A stretch of 64,000 bases of DNA, from the NCBI GenBank assembly GCA_013177995.1, contig JABLXN010000005.1, forward strand, positions 41,737-105,736. Direction: 5' to 3'. The stretch's first letter is position 1, and each line of letters begins with the position of its first letter. The notes below the pieces were generated by a model. That model searched no databases, had not been told where the DNA came from, and worked only from the letters and a program-made list of their open reading frames with translations. The position numbers and the translations under genes were made by a program. The DNA is from Brevinematales bacterium. GTDB taxonomy: Bacteria; Spirochaetota; Brevinematia; Brevinematales; Thermospiraceae. This document shows, piece after piece, positions 25,810 to 35,306 of this stretch.

Positions 25810-28679
25810 ACCACACTCCATTGGATCATAAATAAAATTTCTGTTTCGGTTTTTTGGGCAAGCCGTTTTTCCAGCTTGCTGATGAGTTCATCCCGCCTGG
25901 CCATAATCTCGTCTTCAACCTGAAAAATTTCCTGCCGTTGCCGGCGTTGTTGTTTTTCCAGAGCCCGGATTTTTTCCTGAATGGCGTGTTGTTCTTCCAA
26001 GGTCGTCGCGTGCCGCGCTTCCCGTTGCAGGGCTTTGATCTGCTCTTTGGTATCCTTCAGGGCTTTCTCGGCGGAGAATACCATATCATCCGCCCATTTT
26101 TCCAGTTTTTCCCGGGCTTCGTTAAAATACTGGCTGTTTCGTTCCAGAGAAAGACTAATCGTCGCCTCGGCGTGGCGTTTGGCTTGTGCCCGCAGGCGCT
26201 CTATAACTGCTTCGGGCAGGGTGATCTCTTCTATCAACTTTCCGGAACAAGAAAAAAGCTTTTCGAAAGTTTCCTGGTCTAAGGCTCGGCCATCCTGATC
26301 AAAACCAGAAAATAAAAGGTATTCTTCACTTTCAAAACTTTCGATGGTCAGTTTGACAAGAATCAAATAGCCGGATTTTCCTTTGAGCTGTTCCACCACA
26401 TGGATATGGCTTGGGTGATGGCTGATATCAAAGGCGATGTGGGCGCTTGAAGTCGGCAGGTGCTTTGCCGTCTCCACCACATACTCCCCCAGGGGGTGGC
26501 TTAAGCGATACAGATACGAATCGTAGACTTCCAGCGCGTTTTCCGCCGCGCGGTGAGCTTTGGTAATGAGGTGATAGTTGCCGGGCGCAATATCTGGCTT
26601 GGGCGATTGGAGCAAACGGAATGATAAGGTATCCTCTGAAAACTGGGCTGCATCTTTGAGAATATGCCGGGTCAGATTCCAGAAGCGTTTCGAGAATTTA
26701 TCCAACTGTTCCCGGGTACTGTCGAGCCTGAGTTTTAGGCGTTCATGAACATCTTCGTCAAAATTTTCAAAGAGTTTTTTGCGGGTGTCTTCCAGGCGTT
26801 GCTGGATGATTTCATCCATTTCTTCCTGCAGCTTTTTAAAGGCTGCTTCGATTTCTTCGGGGGTCCGGCATTCCTGGTAAATGGCCAGGATCCGTTTCTC
26901 AAAATCCACCCCTGATTCGATGGTTCCCAGAATCTCGTCGGACGCGCCAAACACCCCGCTAAAGAGCCGAAATTTTTCTGAAAGCAGTTCCAGCACCCGC
27001 CGGTCGGCTTCGTTGCGTTCGTTTAAGAAATTGATCACCACCACATCGTGTTTTTGCCCATAGCGGTGGCAGCGGCCGATGCGCTGTTCCACCCGTTGGG
27101 GGTTCCAGGGTAGGTCGTAATTGATCACCAGGGAGCAGAATTGCAGGTTGACCCCTTCGGCCGCAGCCTCGGTAGCCACCATGATCTGCGCGTGATCCCG
27201 GAAATGCTCGACTAAAGCGGTGCGGATATCCACATCCCGGGATCCGGAAATACGGCCTGTATCGCGATTGGCCTCCAGCCATTGTTGATAGATGGCGGTT
27301 GCGGCGGGGCTACTATTGGTTCCGTTAAAGGCCACGACTTTGCCGGCATACCCGTGTTGTTCCAGGAAAGCCACGAGATAATCCTGGGTGCGCCGGGATT
27401 CGGTAAAGATCAGGGCCTTTTGAGCGGCGCCGCTTGCGGCCATTTCTCTAAACCCGATTTCAAGGGCCGACAACAGACTCTGCGTTTTCGTATCCGTACC
27501 GATCGATGCTGCCCAGTGGGAAAGCCGCTCCAATTCCCGGATCTCTTCGTTGATCTTATTTCTATCTATTGTTTCTAAGGGTTCATTTTCGTCTTCCTCT
27601 TTGAGGATCTCGTCTAAGAGCTCATCTTCGATTTCTTCGTCGGGAAACAGGCGATCCAGGGTATCTTCTTCGGGGGGTAGCTTTTCGTCCCGCAATTTTT
27701 CCAGCCGCGCCTTCATGGTTTGCAGGGTGGCCGCAATGGCTTTGGACGAAGAGGCCAGGAGTTTTCGCAGGATGATCTGGGTTAAATGCTTCTGGCTATT
27801 CGGAATGGCGTAACTACTTTCCCGCTGTAAGAAAAGAGAGATGGCCTCATATAAGCGGTGTTCGTCGTCGGTGGGCCGGAAGGGTCTGGTAATGGCTTTT
27901 CGTTGGGTGTAGGAAATATATTCCACCACCTGATTCCTGAGGGTGCGTTTACAAAAGGATTGTAGGCGTCTGCGCAATTCTTCGATATTGGCCCCGGCGT
28001 TCATGAACTGCGCCCGGAAGGCGTTGACATCGCCAAAGATATTTTCATCAATTAAGGTGGTTAACCCATAGAGTTCAAGCAGGGAATTCTGCAAGGGCGT
28101 TGCGGTTAGGAGTAATTTTTTACAGCCCTCGGTGGCCCAGCGGATGCCCTGGCCGACCTTATTGCTCGGTCTATAGGCATTGCGCAGTTTATGGGCCTCG
28201 TCAATGACCACTACATCCCAGGTGATCGATTTGATTTCATCCTTAATTTTGTTCGCGAAATTGTAGGACGCGATCAGGATTGCCTTTTGTTGCAGGGGCT
28301 GTTTCCCTTGTTTGATCGCCTCCGCATAGGATTTTGAGTCAAGGATTAGCACGGGCAGATTGAATTTTTCCTCGAGTTCTAAAGCCCATTGTTTGCGGAT
28401 GGACGCCGGTGTAAGCACGAGAATTTTTCTCCGCCGCTCCGCCCAGTATTGGCATAGGATAATCCCCGCTTCGATTGTTTTTCCAAGACCGACCTCGTCG
28501 GCTAAGATGCAACCCATGGAAAGGGGAGATTGCAAGGCAAAAAGCGCCGCTTCAATCTGGTGGGGATTTAAATCCACCGATGCGTTAAACAACGCCATGG
28601 ACAAACGGTCAGGGCTGCCAACGGCTTTGCGAGTTAAATCGTAAGCAATGTATTTGCAATGGTGGTTGGTTAATTTCAT
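25806..28679 (-). CDS. SNF2/RapA-like helicase-translocase
   Basis: A 957-residue SF2 ATPase of the SNF2 family. Motif I is DEVGLGKT (residues 61-68), motif [12 protein letters not shown] (near 155), motif [13 protein letters not shown] (near 189), and the helicase C lobe ends in [11 protein letters not shown] (motif VI). Long coiled-coil-like, Glu/Lys/Gln-rich segments follow to the C-terminus. Such proteins move along double-stranded DNA or strip proteins from it. As first gene of an operon with a methyltransferase and a Res-like nuclease, it suggests a multi-part restriction system; SNF2 proteins with methylases are known in class 1 DISARM, but drmA, drmB and drmC homologues are not visible here. 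RapA alone would be an alternative, yet it is not normally linked to methylases. Confidence 0.88.
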   Translation of the reverse strand: MKLTNHHCKYIAYDLTRKAVGSPDRLSMALFNASVDLNPHQIEAALFALQSPLSMGCILADEVGLGKTIEAGIILCQYWAERRRKILVLTPASIRKQWALELEEKFNLPVLILDSKSYAEAIKQGKQPLQQKAILIASYNFANKIKDEIKSITWDVVVIDEAHKLRNAYRPSNKVGQGIRWATEGCKKLLLTATPLQNSLLELYGLTTLIDENIFGDVNAFRAQFMNAGANIEELRRRLQSFCKRTLRNQVVEYISYTQRKAITRPFRPTDDEHRLYEAISLFLQRESSYAIPNSQKHLTQIILRKLLASSSKAIAATLQTMKARLEKLRDEKLPPEEDTLDRLFPDEEIEDELLDEILKEEDENEPLETIDRNKINEEIRELERLSHWAASIGTDTKTQSLLSALEIGFREMAASGAAQKALIFTESRRTQDYLVAFLEQHGYAGKVVAFNGTNSSPAATAIYQQWLEANRDTGRISGSRDVDIRTALVEHFRDHAQIMVATEAAAEGVNLQFCSLVINYDLPWNPQRVEQRIGRCHRYGQKHDVVVINFLNERNEADRRVLELLSEKFRLFSGVFGASDEILGTIESGVDFEKRILAIYQECRTPEEIEAAFKKLQEEMDEIIQQRLEDTRKKLFENFDEDVHERLKLRLDSTREQLDKFSKRFWNLTRHILKDAAQFSEDTLSFRLLQSPKPDIAPGNYHLITKAHRAAENALEVYDSYLYRLSHPLGEYVVETAKHLPTSSAHIAFDISHHPSHIHVVEQLKGKSGYLILVKLTIESFESEEYLLFSGFDQDGRALDQETFEKLFSCSGKLIEEITLPEAVIERLRAQAKRHAEATISLSLERNSQYFNEAREKLEKWADDMVFSAEKALKDTKEQIKALQREARHATTLEEQHAIQEKIRALEKQQRRQRQEIFQVEDEIMARRDELISKLEKRLAQKTETEILFMIQWSVV

Positions 28680-28845
28680 CCGTTATCAATCCTCTTTATT
28701 TTCTCTTCAGTTTTTCACGGACGGTAGGCGTCTTTGGGAGGGGATTAAGAAATATATTTACAATAAATACTCTATTTCACAATAAATTGACGCTCAGCCT
28801 TTCATTTGCCTTAAAAATCAACCCTTCCCAAAAAACTTATACTTA

Positions 28846-28874
28846 ATTGTATCTCATTTTTTTCAAATTGTCAA
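28846..28874 (-). promoter_or_regulatory. Promoter of the SNF2-Mod-Res island
   Basis: Minus strand TTGACA (28869-28874), 17-base spacer, TACAAT (28846-28851). It lies about 170 bases before the SNF2 start, leaving a long AT-rich leader (28680-28840) with no recognised structure. Confidence 0.75.
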
Positions 28875-28883
28875 TCCTTTTTT

Positions 28884-28942
28884 CTGAAGTTCTCGCAACT
28901 CAATAGAAATGTCGTCATATTTATCTCAATAGAAATGTCGTC
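28884..28942 (-). promoter_or_regulatory. Direct repeats and half-palindrome upstream of the island promoter
   Basis: On the minus strand GACGACATTTCTATTGAG occurs twice (28942-28925 and 28916-28899), 26 bases apart, then TTGCGAGAACTTCAG (28898-28884) leads towards the -35 box. The same order (ACATTTCTATTGA, then TTGTGAGAACTCACAA, then TTGACA) is found upstream of the small HTH-like gene at 63199. It may be an operator or an insertion-sequence end. Confidence 0.55.
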
Positions 28943-29370
28943 TTTAAAGGCGGGGGGATGTGGGAGGTGACTATTACCATATTTCAGCAAAAGCCTTTTC
29001 CATCGGAAGTACAAAGGGACCTTTTCATAGCCGCAAAAGCGGCCGGGGGGTACAGAAAAAAAAGGGGGGTGAAAAAAGAACGGGCCTACTTCCACGGAAA
29101 GGGCCTTCTCTCACCAGCCCCCCAGGGCTTCTCTTCTATCGGGGGCTTCTCTCACCCCGCACCGCGGCAGGGGCGGGCTATGGCGATGTTTTAGCCAAAG
29201 GCTTCACTGGTCAAAGGTAACCTATCTCCAACCAACAGAAAGTGGGCTCTTTTCCCACGCTGAGCCCTTGGAGGAATGGGCAATGGTCTTATTATTTTGG
29301 GGATGGCAAGCTTGACGAAAAGAATTTTGAGAATGTATCTATCTTTGAAGAGTTTTTCAAGACAAAATTT
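28943..29370. other. Gene-free region with hairpin-family remnants
   Basis: A left-arm copy of the second hairpin family (GACTATTACCATATTTCAGC, starting near 28968) and a decayed one (GGCTATGGCGATGTTTTAGC near 29176) lie 200 bases apart. The GC-rich stretch between them has short imperfect direct repeats around CTTCTCTCACC. I see no convincing gene; the small open frames here have no ribosome binding site or protein-like composition. Confidence 0.5.
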
Positions 29371-30078
29371 TCATGAAAAAATCTCCAGAAAATTTTTGGC
29401 TATAGTCTGAGCAATATTCAAGAACAAGGTTTGTTTAGACGAAAAAGCCTGCAATAAACTCTTTTTATCCACATTTTGCAGATCTTCATCTTCTTGCAAA
29501 ATTCTTTCAAGATAAGACGATGTCATCTCAATGTGAAATTGAAAACCATACGCCTTTTCCCCGTAGCGAATAGCCTGAGATACACATCCTTCTGAAGTGC
29601 CTAAAAGAACAAAAGGGGAATGAGGAAGAACCATTTCCCCATGAAGTTGAAAAACAGGAAAAGAAAAAGGAACCCCGCAAAAAAGAGGGGATTGTTTTCC
29701 CTCCTCTGTCAAAGAGACAATATACGGCTCTCCTTTTTCATCAAATAGTCCTATCTCTTTGCGAGGAGATTTAACCACCTCTCCTCCGACTGCTTTGGCC
29801 AAAAGTTGCATACCGAGACATATACCAAGATAGGGCTTGTTTTTCCCAAGCCACTTGTGTATCCACTCAATTTCAGAGAGAATCTTGTCTGTTTTATCAT
29901 TGGCACTATCTGGTCCACCAAGCACTATGACGCCATCATATTTGTCAGGAGAAGGCAAAGTATCCTTCTCCAGATGAACTAAATCAAAGGGGATATCCCA
30001 CTGGTGAAAAAACAGGGAAAAAGAGCCAGGCCCCTCCCGCTCTATATTTTGTAAAAAGAGTATTTTTGGCTTCTTCAT
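29371..30078 (-). CDS. Class I glutamine amidotransferase (GMP synthase-like domain protein)
   Basis: A 235-residue stand-alone GATase1 domain. The nucleophile Cys lies in GICLGMQLLA (near 95-104) and the His-Glu pair in FQFHIEMT (near 175-182); an early LGGPDSAND motif forms the oxyanion region. It is predicted to hydrolyse glutamine or a gamma-glutamyl compound. The substrate is unknown, as this COG0518 branch includes PuuD-like and uncharacterised hydrolases. AGGAG lies about 8 bases before the ATG. It is flanked by gaps on both sides and appears monocistronic. Confidence 0.85.
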   Translation of the reverse strand: MKKPKILFLQNIEREGPGSFSLFFHQWDIPFDLVHLEKDTLPSPDKYDGVIVLGGPDSANDKTDKILSEIEWIHKWLGKNKPYLGICLGMQLLAKAVGGEVVKSPRKEIGLFDEKGEPYIVSLTEEGKQSPLFCGVPFSFPVFQLHGEMVLPHSPFVLLGTSEGCVSQAIRYGEKAYGFQFHIEMTSSYLERILQEDEDLQNVDKKSLLQAFSSKQTLFLNIAQTIAKNFLEIFS

Positions 30079-30170
30079 ATATCTTCTCCTGTCAAGAGAA
30101 AATTCTCTTTTCGTCTTGCCATAACATAGGGGCTTTGTCCCAAGGTTGTTTCAAGGACCCTCAACCTTTT

Positions 30171-30322
30171 GTTATCATCATGTTTCAGCAAAAGAGGGCT
30201 CTCACCTATCCCCTTCTTTCAAAGAGCCTGGGCATAATTCACAACCCACTTGGAACATACAAGCACTTTTTTTGAAACAAAAAGAGTGCCCACCCACCCA
30301 CAGGCTGAAACAAGGTTATAGC
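30171..30322. repeat. Second hairpin family, expanded copy
   Basis: Left arm GTTATCATCATGTTTCAGC (30171-30189) and right arm GCTGAAACAAGGTTATAGC (30304-30322) are separated by 114 bases instead of the usual 15, like a small element with terminal inverted repeats. The intervening sequence is not found elsewhere in the window. Confidence 0.6.
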
Positions 30323-30347
30323 CCATATCTCCCTTCATGAGATTTTC

Positions 30348-30638
30348 TTATCTCTTTTCCCTCACGCTGATTTTATCCGTATTGCCCAGGGAAACAATTT
30401 CAACACTTGTCGGGTGCGAAAGCACTACAAAAGTCCGATAGGGTTCATAGTACACTTCTTTGATATTCAGGTGTTCAAAGAGAATATCAGGGGCCACAGA
30501 AAATTCATAGGAAAACTCTTCCTTTGGCAAAAAGCCAATGGAAAAGGGATTCCCATGTCTTTCTGGATGAATGACAATCCTTTCCACTCCTTCACGAACT
30601 ACAGGCGAAGAAAAAAAAGAGAGATTAACCTTCTTCAT
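30348..30638 (-). CDS. Small hypothetical protein, last gene of the dprA operon
   Basis: A 96-residue soluble protein with no cysteine pair, signal peptide or membrane segment; beta-rich composition (for example VERIVIHPE, RTFVVLSHP, VEIVSLG) suggests a small sandwich. I do not recognise a family. It overlaps the end of the amidohydrolase gene by 14 bases and has GGAGG 7 bases before the ATG, so translation is well supported and coupled. Confidence 0.7.
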   Translation of the reverse strand: MKKVNLSFFSSPVVREGVERIVIHPERHGNPFSIGFLPKEEFSYEFSVAPDILFEHLNIKEVYYEPYRTFVVLSHPTSVEIVSLGNTDKISVREKR

Positions 30639-31410
30639 TTTTATCCTCCTTCAAACGGAAAATTTTTTCTGCATTTCTTTTCAAAAGCCAGTCTGCTTCC
30701 CGGGGAAAATTTGAAAGTTTTTCAAACAAAGGCTGATAAAATCCGTACGTATTTTCTCCCCCCACCAGGGCATCGCTTCCAAAAAGGATTTTTTCCGGAC
30801 CACAACGATCAAGGATAGGCCACAGGTTTTCCTCTTTCACCCATGTGGTATCTCCGTACACATGAGGGTATCGAAGCATCATCGTGACCGCTTCTTGATG
30901 ATCAGTGTACAGTCCCATATGGACAAGAACGATGGGCACCTCATACCTTTCTGCCCAGCGGGATACCAATTCAACTCGGGAGAACTCGTCTATGGCTGTG
31001 TGGATAACCACAGGCCAATGGAAACGTTCTGCCATCTCAAAGTACATTTGCCATAGGTCATGATTCAACGGAAGGCGGGAGTGGAAGGGATGAAACTTGA
31101 AGCCGTAGACCTTTTCTTTCTTTTCCTCGAGATAGTGAAAGAAAGCGTCCTTCTTGCGATCCCGGGGGCGAACCCACGCGAGGGGGAAAAGTCTATTGGA
31201 AGAAATCATCTCCAGGAGCACTTTGAGGCCTTCATACTCTGAAAAAGTGGCCAAAGGTTCATTCTGGTGCTGATGACCGTACTCCATGACATCGATTAGC
31301 GAAACAATCCCATACTGAATTCCAATGGTATCCATTTTTTCAAGAAGGGCAGCCTCATCAAAAGTATTATACACCTTTCCCAATGAAAGATGCATATGGC
31401 TATCAATCAT
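30625..31410 (-). CDS. Amidohydrolase-family (COG2159-type) metal-dependent hydrolase
   Basis: A 261-residue TIM-barrel hydrolase. MIDSHMHLS at the N-terminus gives the HxH metal ligands; FKFHPFHSR, VVIHTAIDEF and LVHMGLY give further His ligands; FGSDALVGG near residue 213 gives the terminal Asp. This is the layout of the amidohydrolase-2 family, which includes decarboxylases and hydrolases. The substrate is not inferable. The ATG follows directly after the dprA stop, so the two are cotranscribed. Confidence 0.85.
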   Translation of the reverse strand: MIDSHMHLSLGKVYNTFDEAALLEKMDTIGIQYGIVSLIDVMEYGHQHQNEPLATFSEYEGLKVLLEMISSNRLFPLAWVRPRDRKKDAFFHYLEEKKEKVYGFKFHPFHSRLPLNHDLWQMYFEMAERFHWPVVIHTAIDEFSRVELVSRWAERYEVPIVLVHMGLYTDHQEAVTMMLRYPHVYGDTTWVKEENLWPILDRCGPEKILFGSDALVGGENTYGFYQPLFEKLSNFPREADWLLKRNAEKIFRLKEDKNEEG

Positions 31411-32490
31411 CTAAAGCCTCTTTTCGTAAATATTTCCGGGATATTGTATCACATACCCCTTTACCTCCAGTTGGGTGAGGAGGTGAAGAATTTCCCCAAT
31501 GGTTTTTCCTGAATTTTCTAAAAGGCTATCCAGAGAAAACTGTTCCGGCAATTCCCGGAAAAAATGATGCTCTTCTGAGGTAAGAAGGGGAAGATTTTCA
31601 GCGTTTACCGGCTGTGGTTTTGAGGGAGCATGAGAAAAGACCACCTTTACCACATCCTCTGGGAGTGTGGCCATGACTCCCCCTTGCTTAGCAAGGGCAT
31701 TACTCCCGGCATAGGTGGGATCTAAAGGATTGCCGGGGATAAAAAACAGGGGTTTTCCCTGTCTTTTTGTAAACTCGGCGGTGATAAGAGCCCCTGAGTT
31801 CTCAGGTGCCTGCATCACCACCACGGCACGAGAAAGTCCCGCAATGAGCCTATTGCGAAAACGAAACCGCCATTTTTGATTGATTGCTCCAGGATAATAC
31901 TCACTCACCACTGCCCCGTGATCACAGATGGCCTCAAAAAGAGCTTTTCTGTGTTCCGCTACCTGAGAAAACGAGGTGCCCAAAACCGCTACCGTATATC
32001 CACCATACTCCAATGCCGTTCTATGGGCCATCTCATCATGACCCTGAGCAAGCCCGCTCACCACTCCTATGCCAAAAGAGACAAACTCCCGACAAAAGTA
32101 GCGATTGACTTCAAGTGCCTCTTTTGTGGCCTGCCTTGTTCCCACCACCCCTACGAGAGGATATTCTGGGAGAAGATTTCCTTTCACGTACAAAAGAAAC
32201 GGAGCTTCGGGTATATCCCGGAGGGTCCGGGGGAAACGAGCATCCTCAAGAGAGAGGACTTTTATCCCTTCTTTTTCACACTGGCCAAGGATCTCTTCTC
32301 CCCGTGAGAGCATTGAGGAAAACATCTCCCTTTGAGCAGAAGAGACCCCCACACACCGCATTTGATCTTCAATACTGAGCTCAAAGAAATTCTCTACGGA
32401 ACCACAACTGGCCATAATTTTTTCAAAACGTTTTGGCCCTATGAGATCGTTACAACTCAAAGCGACATAATAAAGTAAAGAAGGAGGCAT
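31411..32490 (-). CDS. dprA: DNA processing protein DprA
   Basis: DprA binds incoming single-stranded DNA during transformation and loads RecA; many non-competent bacteria also keep it. The 359-residue protein has an N-terminal helical (HhH/SAM-like) part, then the Rossmann core with GVVGTRQATKEAL (near 112-124), SGLAQGHDEMAHR (near 146-158) and AVLGTSF. A C-terminal winged-helix DML1-type domain ends it. AGAGGGG lies just upstream of the ATG. It is in the middle of the leftward valS operon. Confidence 0.92.
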   Translation of the reverse strand: MPPSLLYYVALSCNDLIGPKRFEKIMASCGSVENFFELSIEDQMRCVGVSSAQREMFSSMLSRGEEILGQCEKEGIKVLSLEDARFPRTLRDIPEAPFLLYVKGNLLPEYPLVGVVGTRQATKEALEVNRYFCREFVSFGIGVVSGLAQGHDEMAHRTALEYGGYTVAVLGTSFSQVAEHRKALFEAICDHGAVVSEYYPGAINQKWRFRFRNRLIAGLSRAVVVMQAPENSGALITAEFTKRQGKPLFFIPGNPLDPTYAGSNALAKQGGVMATLPEDVVKVVFSHAPSKPQPVNAENLPLLTSEEHHFFRELPEQFSLDSLLENSGKTIGEILHLLTQLEVKGYVIQYPGNIYEKRL

Positions 32491-32503
32491 ATACCCCTCT
32501 TTG

Positions 32504-33226
32504 TTATTTTTGATTTAAGATTTGCAGATTCCTCTCTACCGTGTCCCATCGGCTGTCATTCTTGGGGAGGATGGTCTGGAGTCGCCCGTACACCTTTTTG
32601 GCCTGATCATACTCTCCCATTTCATAATACACACGAGCCAAAGCAAAAAGAATATCCACATTTTTTGGATTGACCTTGTAAGCACGAGAGATGTATTCAT
32701 AGGCCTGTTTTGTATCTCCTGCCTGCAAAGCCATAAGAGTCAAAAGGTAAAGGGCATCGGGATTTTCTGGTTCCTGTTTCAAAACAAACAGAAGCCTTTC
32801 TTCTGCCTGCTTGAGATAGGCATCCTGTTGAGTTCGCGAAGAAGCCGTATAGGCTAAATTGTACAACACAAGCCCTTCCCTGTAGGCAATACCTGTACTT
32901 CCCGGCATAATATCACGGGCAATACTGAGGTAGCGACTGGCTTCGTTCCACATCTTCTGGGCGATAAGCCTATCAGCAAGGGAGAGAGCCACCAGTCGCC
33001 TGGCATTCTCCACACGAGCATTGATGATGGCTAAACGAATGAGTTCCTTCTGTTTGGTGAGTCTTTCTATCGCCTCTTTTTTGTTCTCAAGTTTTTGACT
33101 GGCGGCTAATTTTTCAGCAACTCGAATGGCTCTTGTGACAGGATTTTGTGAAACCCCTAAAAGAAACCCAACCGTTCCTCCTGCCAAAAAGATGGCGAGG
33201 AAGGTGAGCCACTTCTTTTTTTCCAT
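32504..33226 (-). CDS. Membrane-anchored TPR protein
   Basis: A 240-residue protein with one N-terminal hydrophobic segment (LTFLAIFLAGGTVGFLLGV, about residues 7-25) and a basic helical stretch. TPR units follow, such as PDALYLLTLMALQAGDTKQA and VDILFALARVYYEMGEYDQA. It probably sits at the inner membrane with the repeats in the periplasm and serves as a protein-binding scaffold. It is 2 bases from the response regulator gene upstream and 14 bases from dprA downstream. Confidence 0.8.
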   Translation of the reverse strand: MEKKKWLTFLAIFLAGGTVGFLLGVSQNPVTRAIRVAEKLAASQKLENKKEAIERLTKQKELIRLAIINARVENARRLVALSLADRLIAQKMWNEASRYLSIARDIMPGSTGIAYREGLVLYNLAYTASSRTQQDAYLKQAEERLLFVLKQEPENPDALYLLTLMALQAGDTKQAYEYISRAYKVNPKNVDILFALARVYYEMGEYDQAKKVYGRLQTILPKNDSRWDTVERNLQILNQK

Positions 33227-33227
33227 G

Positions 33228-33605
33228 CTATGCCTCCGCTAAGACACTCTGAAGGATGGTGTCCGGTTTGTGGAGAACCAGTGGCTTGAGCAGAAACTTA
33301 TTGACCCCTACATCAATGCACTCGATGAGAAGATCTGTTTCGTTGTAGGCGGTTGTCACAATCACAGCGCGTGGTTTTTTGAATTCCTTGATGGCTCTCA
33401 CCATCTCAAGCCCTCCCATGATGGGCATCCTGATATCGGTAATCACCACATCAGCAGGATCCTGTTGATAGAGCCTGAGTCCCTCCTGACCATTGGAGGC
33501 CACAAGGAGTTTTTCCACTCTATTTTCAAGATATTTGGCTACCTCCATCCGAGTGATGCTATCATCTTCAACGTACAGAACCTTGAGAGGAATTTTTTCT
33601 GCCAT
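33228..33605 (-). CDS. CheY-like single-domain response regulator
   Basis: A 125-residue receiver domain: acidic pocket EDDS near residues 13-16, phosphoacceptor Asp in VVITDIRMP near 52-60, switch Thr in VVTTAY, and conserved Lys in FLLKPL near 103. No output domain is attached. It is downstream of an HD-GYP gene in the same operon, so it may act in the same pathway by protein-protein contact. The cognate kinase is not in the window. Confidence 0.9.
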   Translation of the reverse strand: MAEKIPLKVLYVEDDSITRMEVAKYLENRVEKLLVASNGQEGLRLYQQDPADVVITDIRMPIMGGLEMVRAIKEFKKPRAVIVTTAYNETDLLIECIDVGVNKFLLKPLVLHKPDTILQSVLAEA

Positions 33606-33633
33606 ATTGGCCTCCCCGTCTTTTCACTTTATT

Positions 33634-34773
33634 TTACAACAGAAGTGAGAGTCTTTCAATCTCATCCGGATCGTCTATTGTCTTCACAATATGCCTATCT
33701 ACATCCCGCTGGAGATCCACCTGCAGGGGTGTGCGAAGTGGTACACCCTTGTGATTGACCACAATCGCTATCTGGGGACGAAGGGTGTATTCTTCTTTTT
33801 TGCCGGTAATATAGGCGATCTCCCCTGTACTGAGATGAACAAAAGCCCCCACAGGATAGAAGGAGCCAAGATCGTACATCTTAGACATCTCATTGATGAA
33901 ACGCTGGGACACATAAGGAGAAAAGTGATTACCGGTATTTCGCATGATGTAAATCAGGGCTTCATTTACCGTATAGGGCTTTTTGTAAGCTCGCTCTGTG
34001 GTAAGGGCATCGAACACATCGCACACCGAGACGATGCTCGCAAAATTGCCAATGGCATCTCCCTTGAGTTTCAGGGGATACCCGCTGCCATCCCATTTCT
34101 CGTGGTGAAAGAGAATCATTTTCTTGATATAAGAGCTCAGAGAAGGGTCATTCTTGATGATATTAAAACCATAGATGGGGTGGTACTTCATCACCCTGAA
34201 CTCTTCTTCGGTGAGGTTGTCATGCTTGTTGAGAATAGCAAGTGGCACCTTGATTTTTCCAATATCATGGAGAAATCCCCCAACCCCAACCTCTTTGATG
34301 AAGAAGGTATTGAATCCCAATTTTTTGGTGAGAAACATGGAGAGAATTCCCACATTGATAGAGTGCTGGTAGGTGTAGCTATCATAATCCTTGAGAACAA
34401 GGAGATTCAAAAAACCATTGGGGCGGGCTTCCATCTCGGTGAAAAAGCGATTGATGGCTTCTTTAGCACGATTGGTATCGGGGAGCTTTCCATAGCGGAT
34501 CTCTGTCACAATCTCGTCAAAGGCGGTTTGTGCAAACCCCAGAGTCGCCTCGCTGAACATGGGGGTTTTCTGGGGGGATTCTTTCCACTTGGGCGGGGCA
34601 TAATACACGGTGGTAATGCCTTTGACCTTCAAACGAGAAAGAAAGGCATCTGTTAAAACCTTCCTTGCTGGCCAGAGCATGGTTCCGTTCTCATCGTAGA
34701 GAATGCCTGAGAGAACCGTCCCTGGCTTCAGAAAGCGCACCTCAACGGCCTCGAATTTCTCCTTTTCGAGCAT
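33634..34773 (-). CDS. HD-GYP domain cyclic-di-GMP phosphodiesterase
   Basis: A 379-residue protein predicted to hydrolyse cyclic di-GMP. An N-terminal domain of about 140 residues is followed by an HD-GYP domain: the HD pair in GGFLHDIGKIKVP, then HHEKWDGSGYP as the full GYP signature, then SVCDVFDALTTERAYKKP and GNHFSP. All residues used by active members appear intact. The C-terminal 60 residues resemble the tail of spirochaete and Thermotoga homologues. It is cotranscribed with dcd upstream and the CheY-like gene downstream. Confidence 0.92.
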   Translation of the reverse strand: MLEKEKFEAVEVRFLKPGTVLSGILYDENGTMLWPARKVLTDAFLSRLKVKGITTVYYAPPKWKESPQKTPMFSEATLGFAQTAFDEIVTEIRYGKLPDTNRAKEAINRFFTEMEARPNGFLNLLVLKDYDSYTYQHSINVGILSMFLTKKLGFNTFFIKEVGVGGFLHDIGKIKVPLAILNKHDNLTEEEFRVMKYHPIYGFNIIKNDPSLSSYIKKMILFHHEKWDGSGYPLKLKGDAIGNFASIVSVCDVFDALTTERAYKKPYTVNEALIYIMRNTGNHFSPYVSQRFINEMSKMYDLGSFYPVGAFVHLSTGEIAYITGKKEEYTLRPQIAIVVNHKGVPLRTPLQVDLQRDVDRHIVKTIDDPDEIERLSLLL

Positions 34774-34778
34774 GAAAT

Positions 34779-35297
34779 CTATTCAAACTCCTTGTAGATT
34801 CCGCTTATCTGTATTCCTTTGTTATTCTGGTACTTTCCTTTGTAGGGTTCAATCTTGCCTTTTACCGTATGGAAGTAGATCTGGGCTATTTCCACAAAGG
34901 GATATACCCGTATCGGCTGAATCACAGAGATTTCTAGTGTCCAGTAGCCCGAAAATCCCACATCCCCAAAGCCTGCCGTCGCATGAATAAAAATGCCAAG
35001 CCGTCCAATACTGGAGCGTCCTTCAATAAGCGGCACATACTTTTTGGATGTGGTATGCTCCACGGTACGGCCAAGATAAAGCCTGTTTGGTTCTAACACA
35101 AGTCCCTCAGGGGGGATGGTAAGCACGTCATAGGCGCAGGCCATTTTCATATCAAGGCAACCCTCCCGCAGGACATAGAGCTCATTGTGCAGACGCAGGT
35201 TGTAGGAATTCGGATTGAGAAACTTTTCATCATAGGGATCTATGATAATATCTCCCCTTTTGATGGCTTTTCGGATTTCAGAAGCCGTGATAATCAT
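34779..35297 (-). CDS. dcd: dCTP deaminase
   Basis: It deaminates dCTP to dUTP for thymidylate synthesis; some relatives also hydrolyse dUTP. The 172-residue product carries the family block EGRSSIGRLGIFIHATAG with the catalytic Glu in YWTLEISV, and an early SYNLRL motif. ATG 35297 is preferred over the GTG two codons earlier because AAGGGG is then 5 bases away. The gene starts 10 bases after valS. Mono- versus bifunctional activity cannot be decided by eye. Confidence 0.9.
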   Translation of the reverse strand: MIITASEIRKAIKRGDIIIDPYDEKFLNPNSYNLRLHNELYVLREGCLDMKMACAYDVLTIPPEGLVLEPNRLYLGRTVEHTTSKKYVPLIEGRSSIGRLGIFIHATAGFGDVGFSGYWTLEISVIQPIRVYPFVEIAQIYFHTVKGKIEPYKGKYQNNKGIQISGIYKEFE

Positions 35298-35306
35298 ACT
35301 CACCCC

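Noticed and set aside
25806..28679. Housekeeping RapA identity for the SNF2 gene
   Set aside because: Possible by motif, but its coupling to a methyltransferase and a Res-like nuclease makes a defence role more likely.
28958..29220. Two overlapping short frames after the island promoter region
   Set aside because: Composition follows the GC-rich repeats and hairpin arms; no ribosome binding site.
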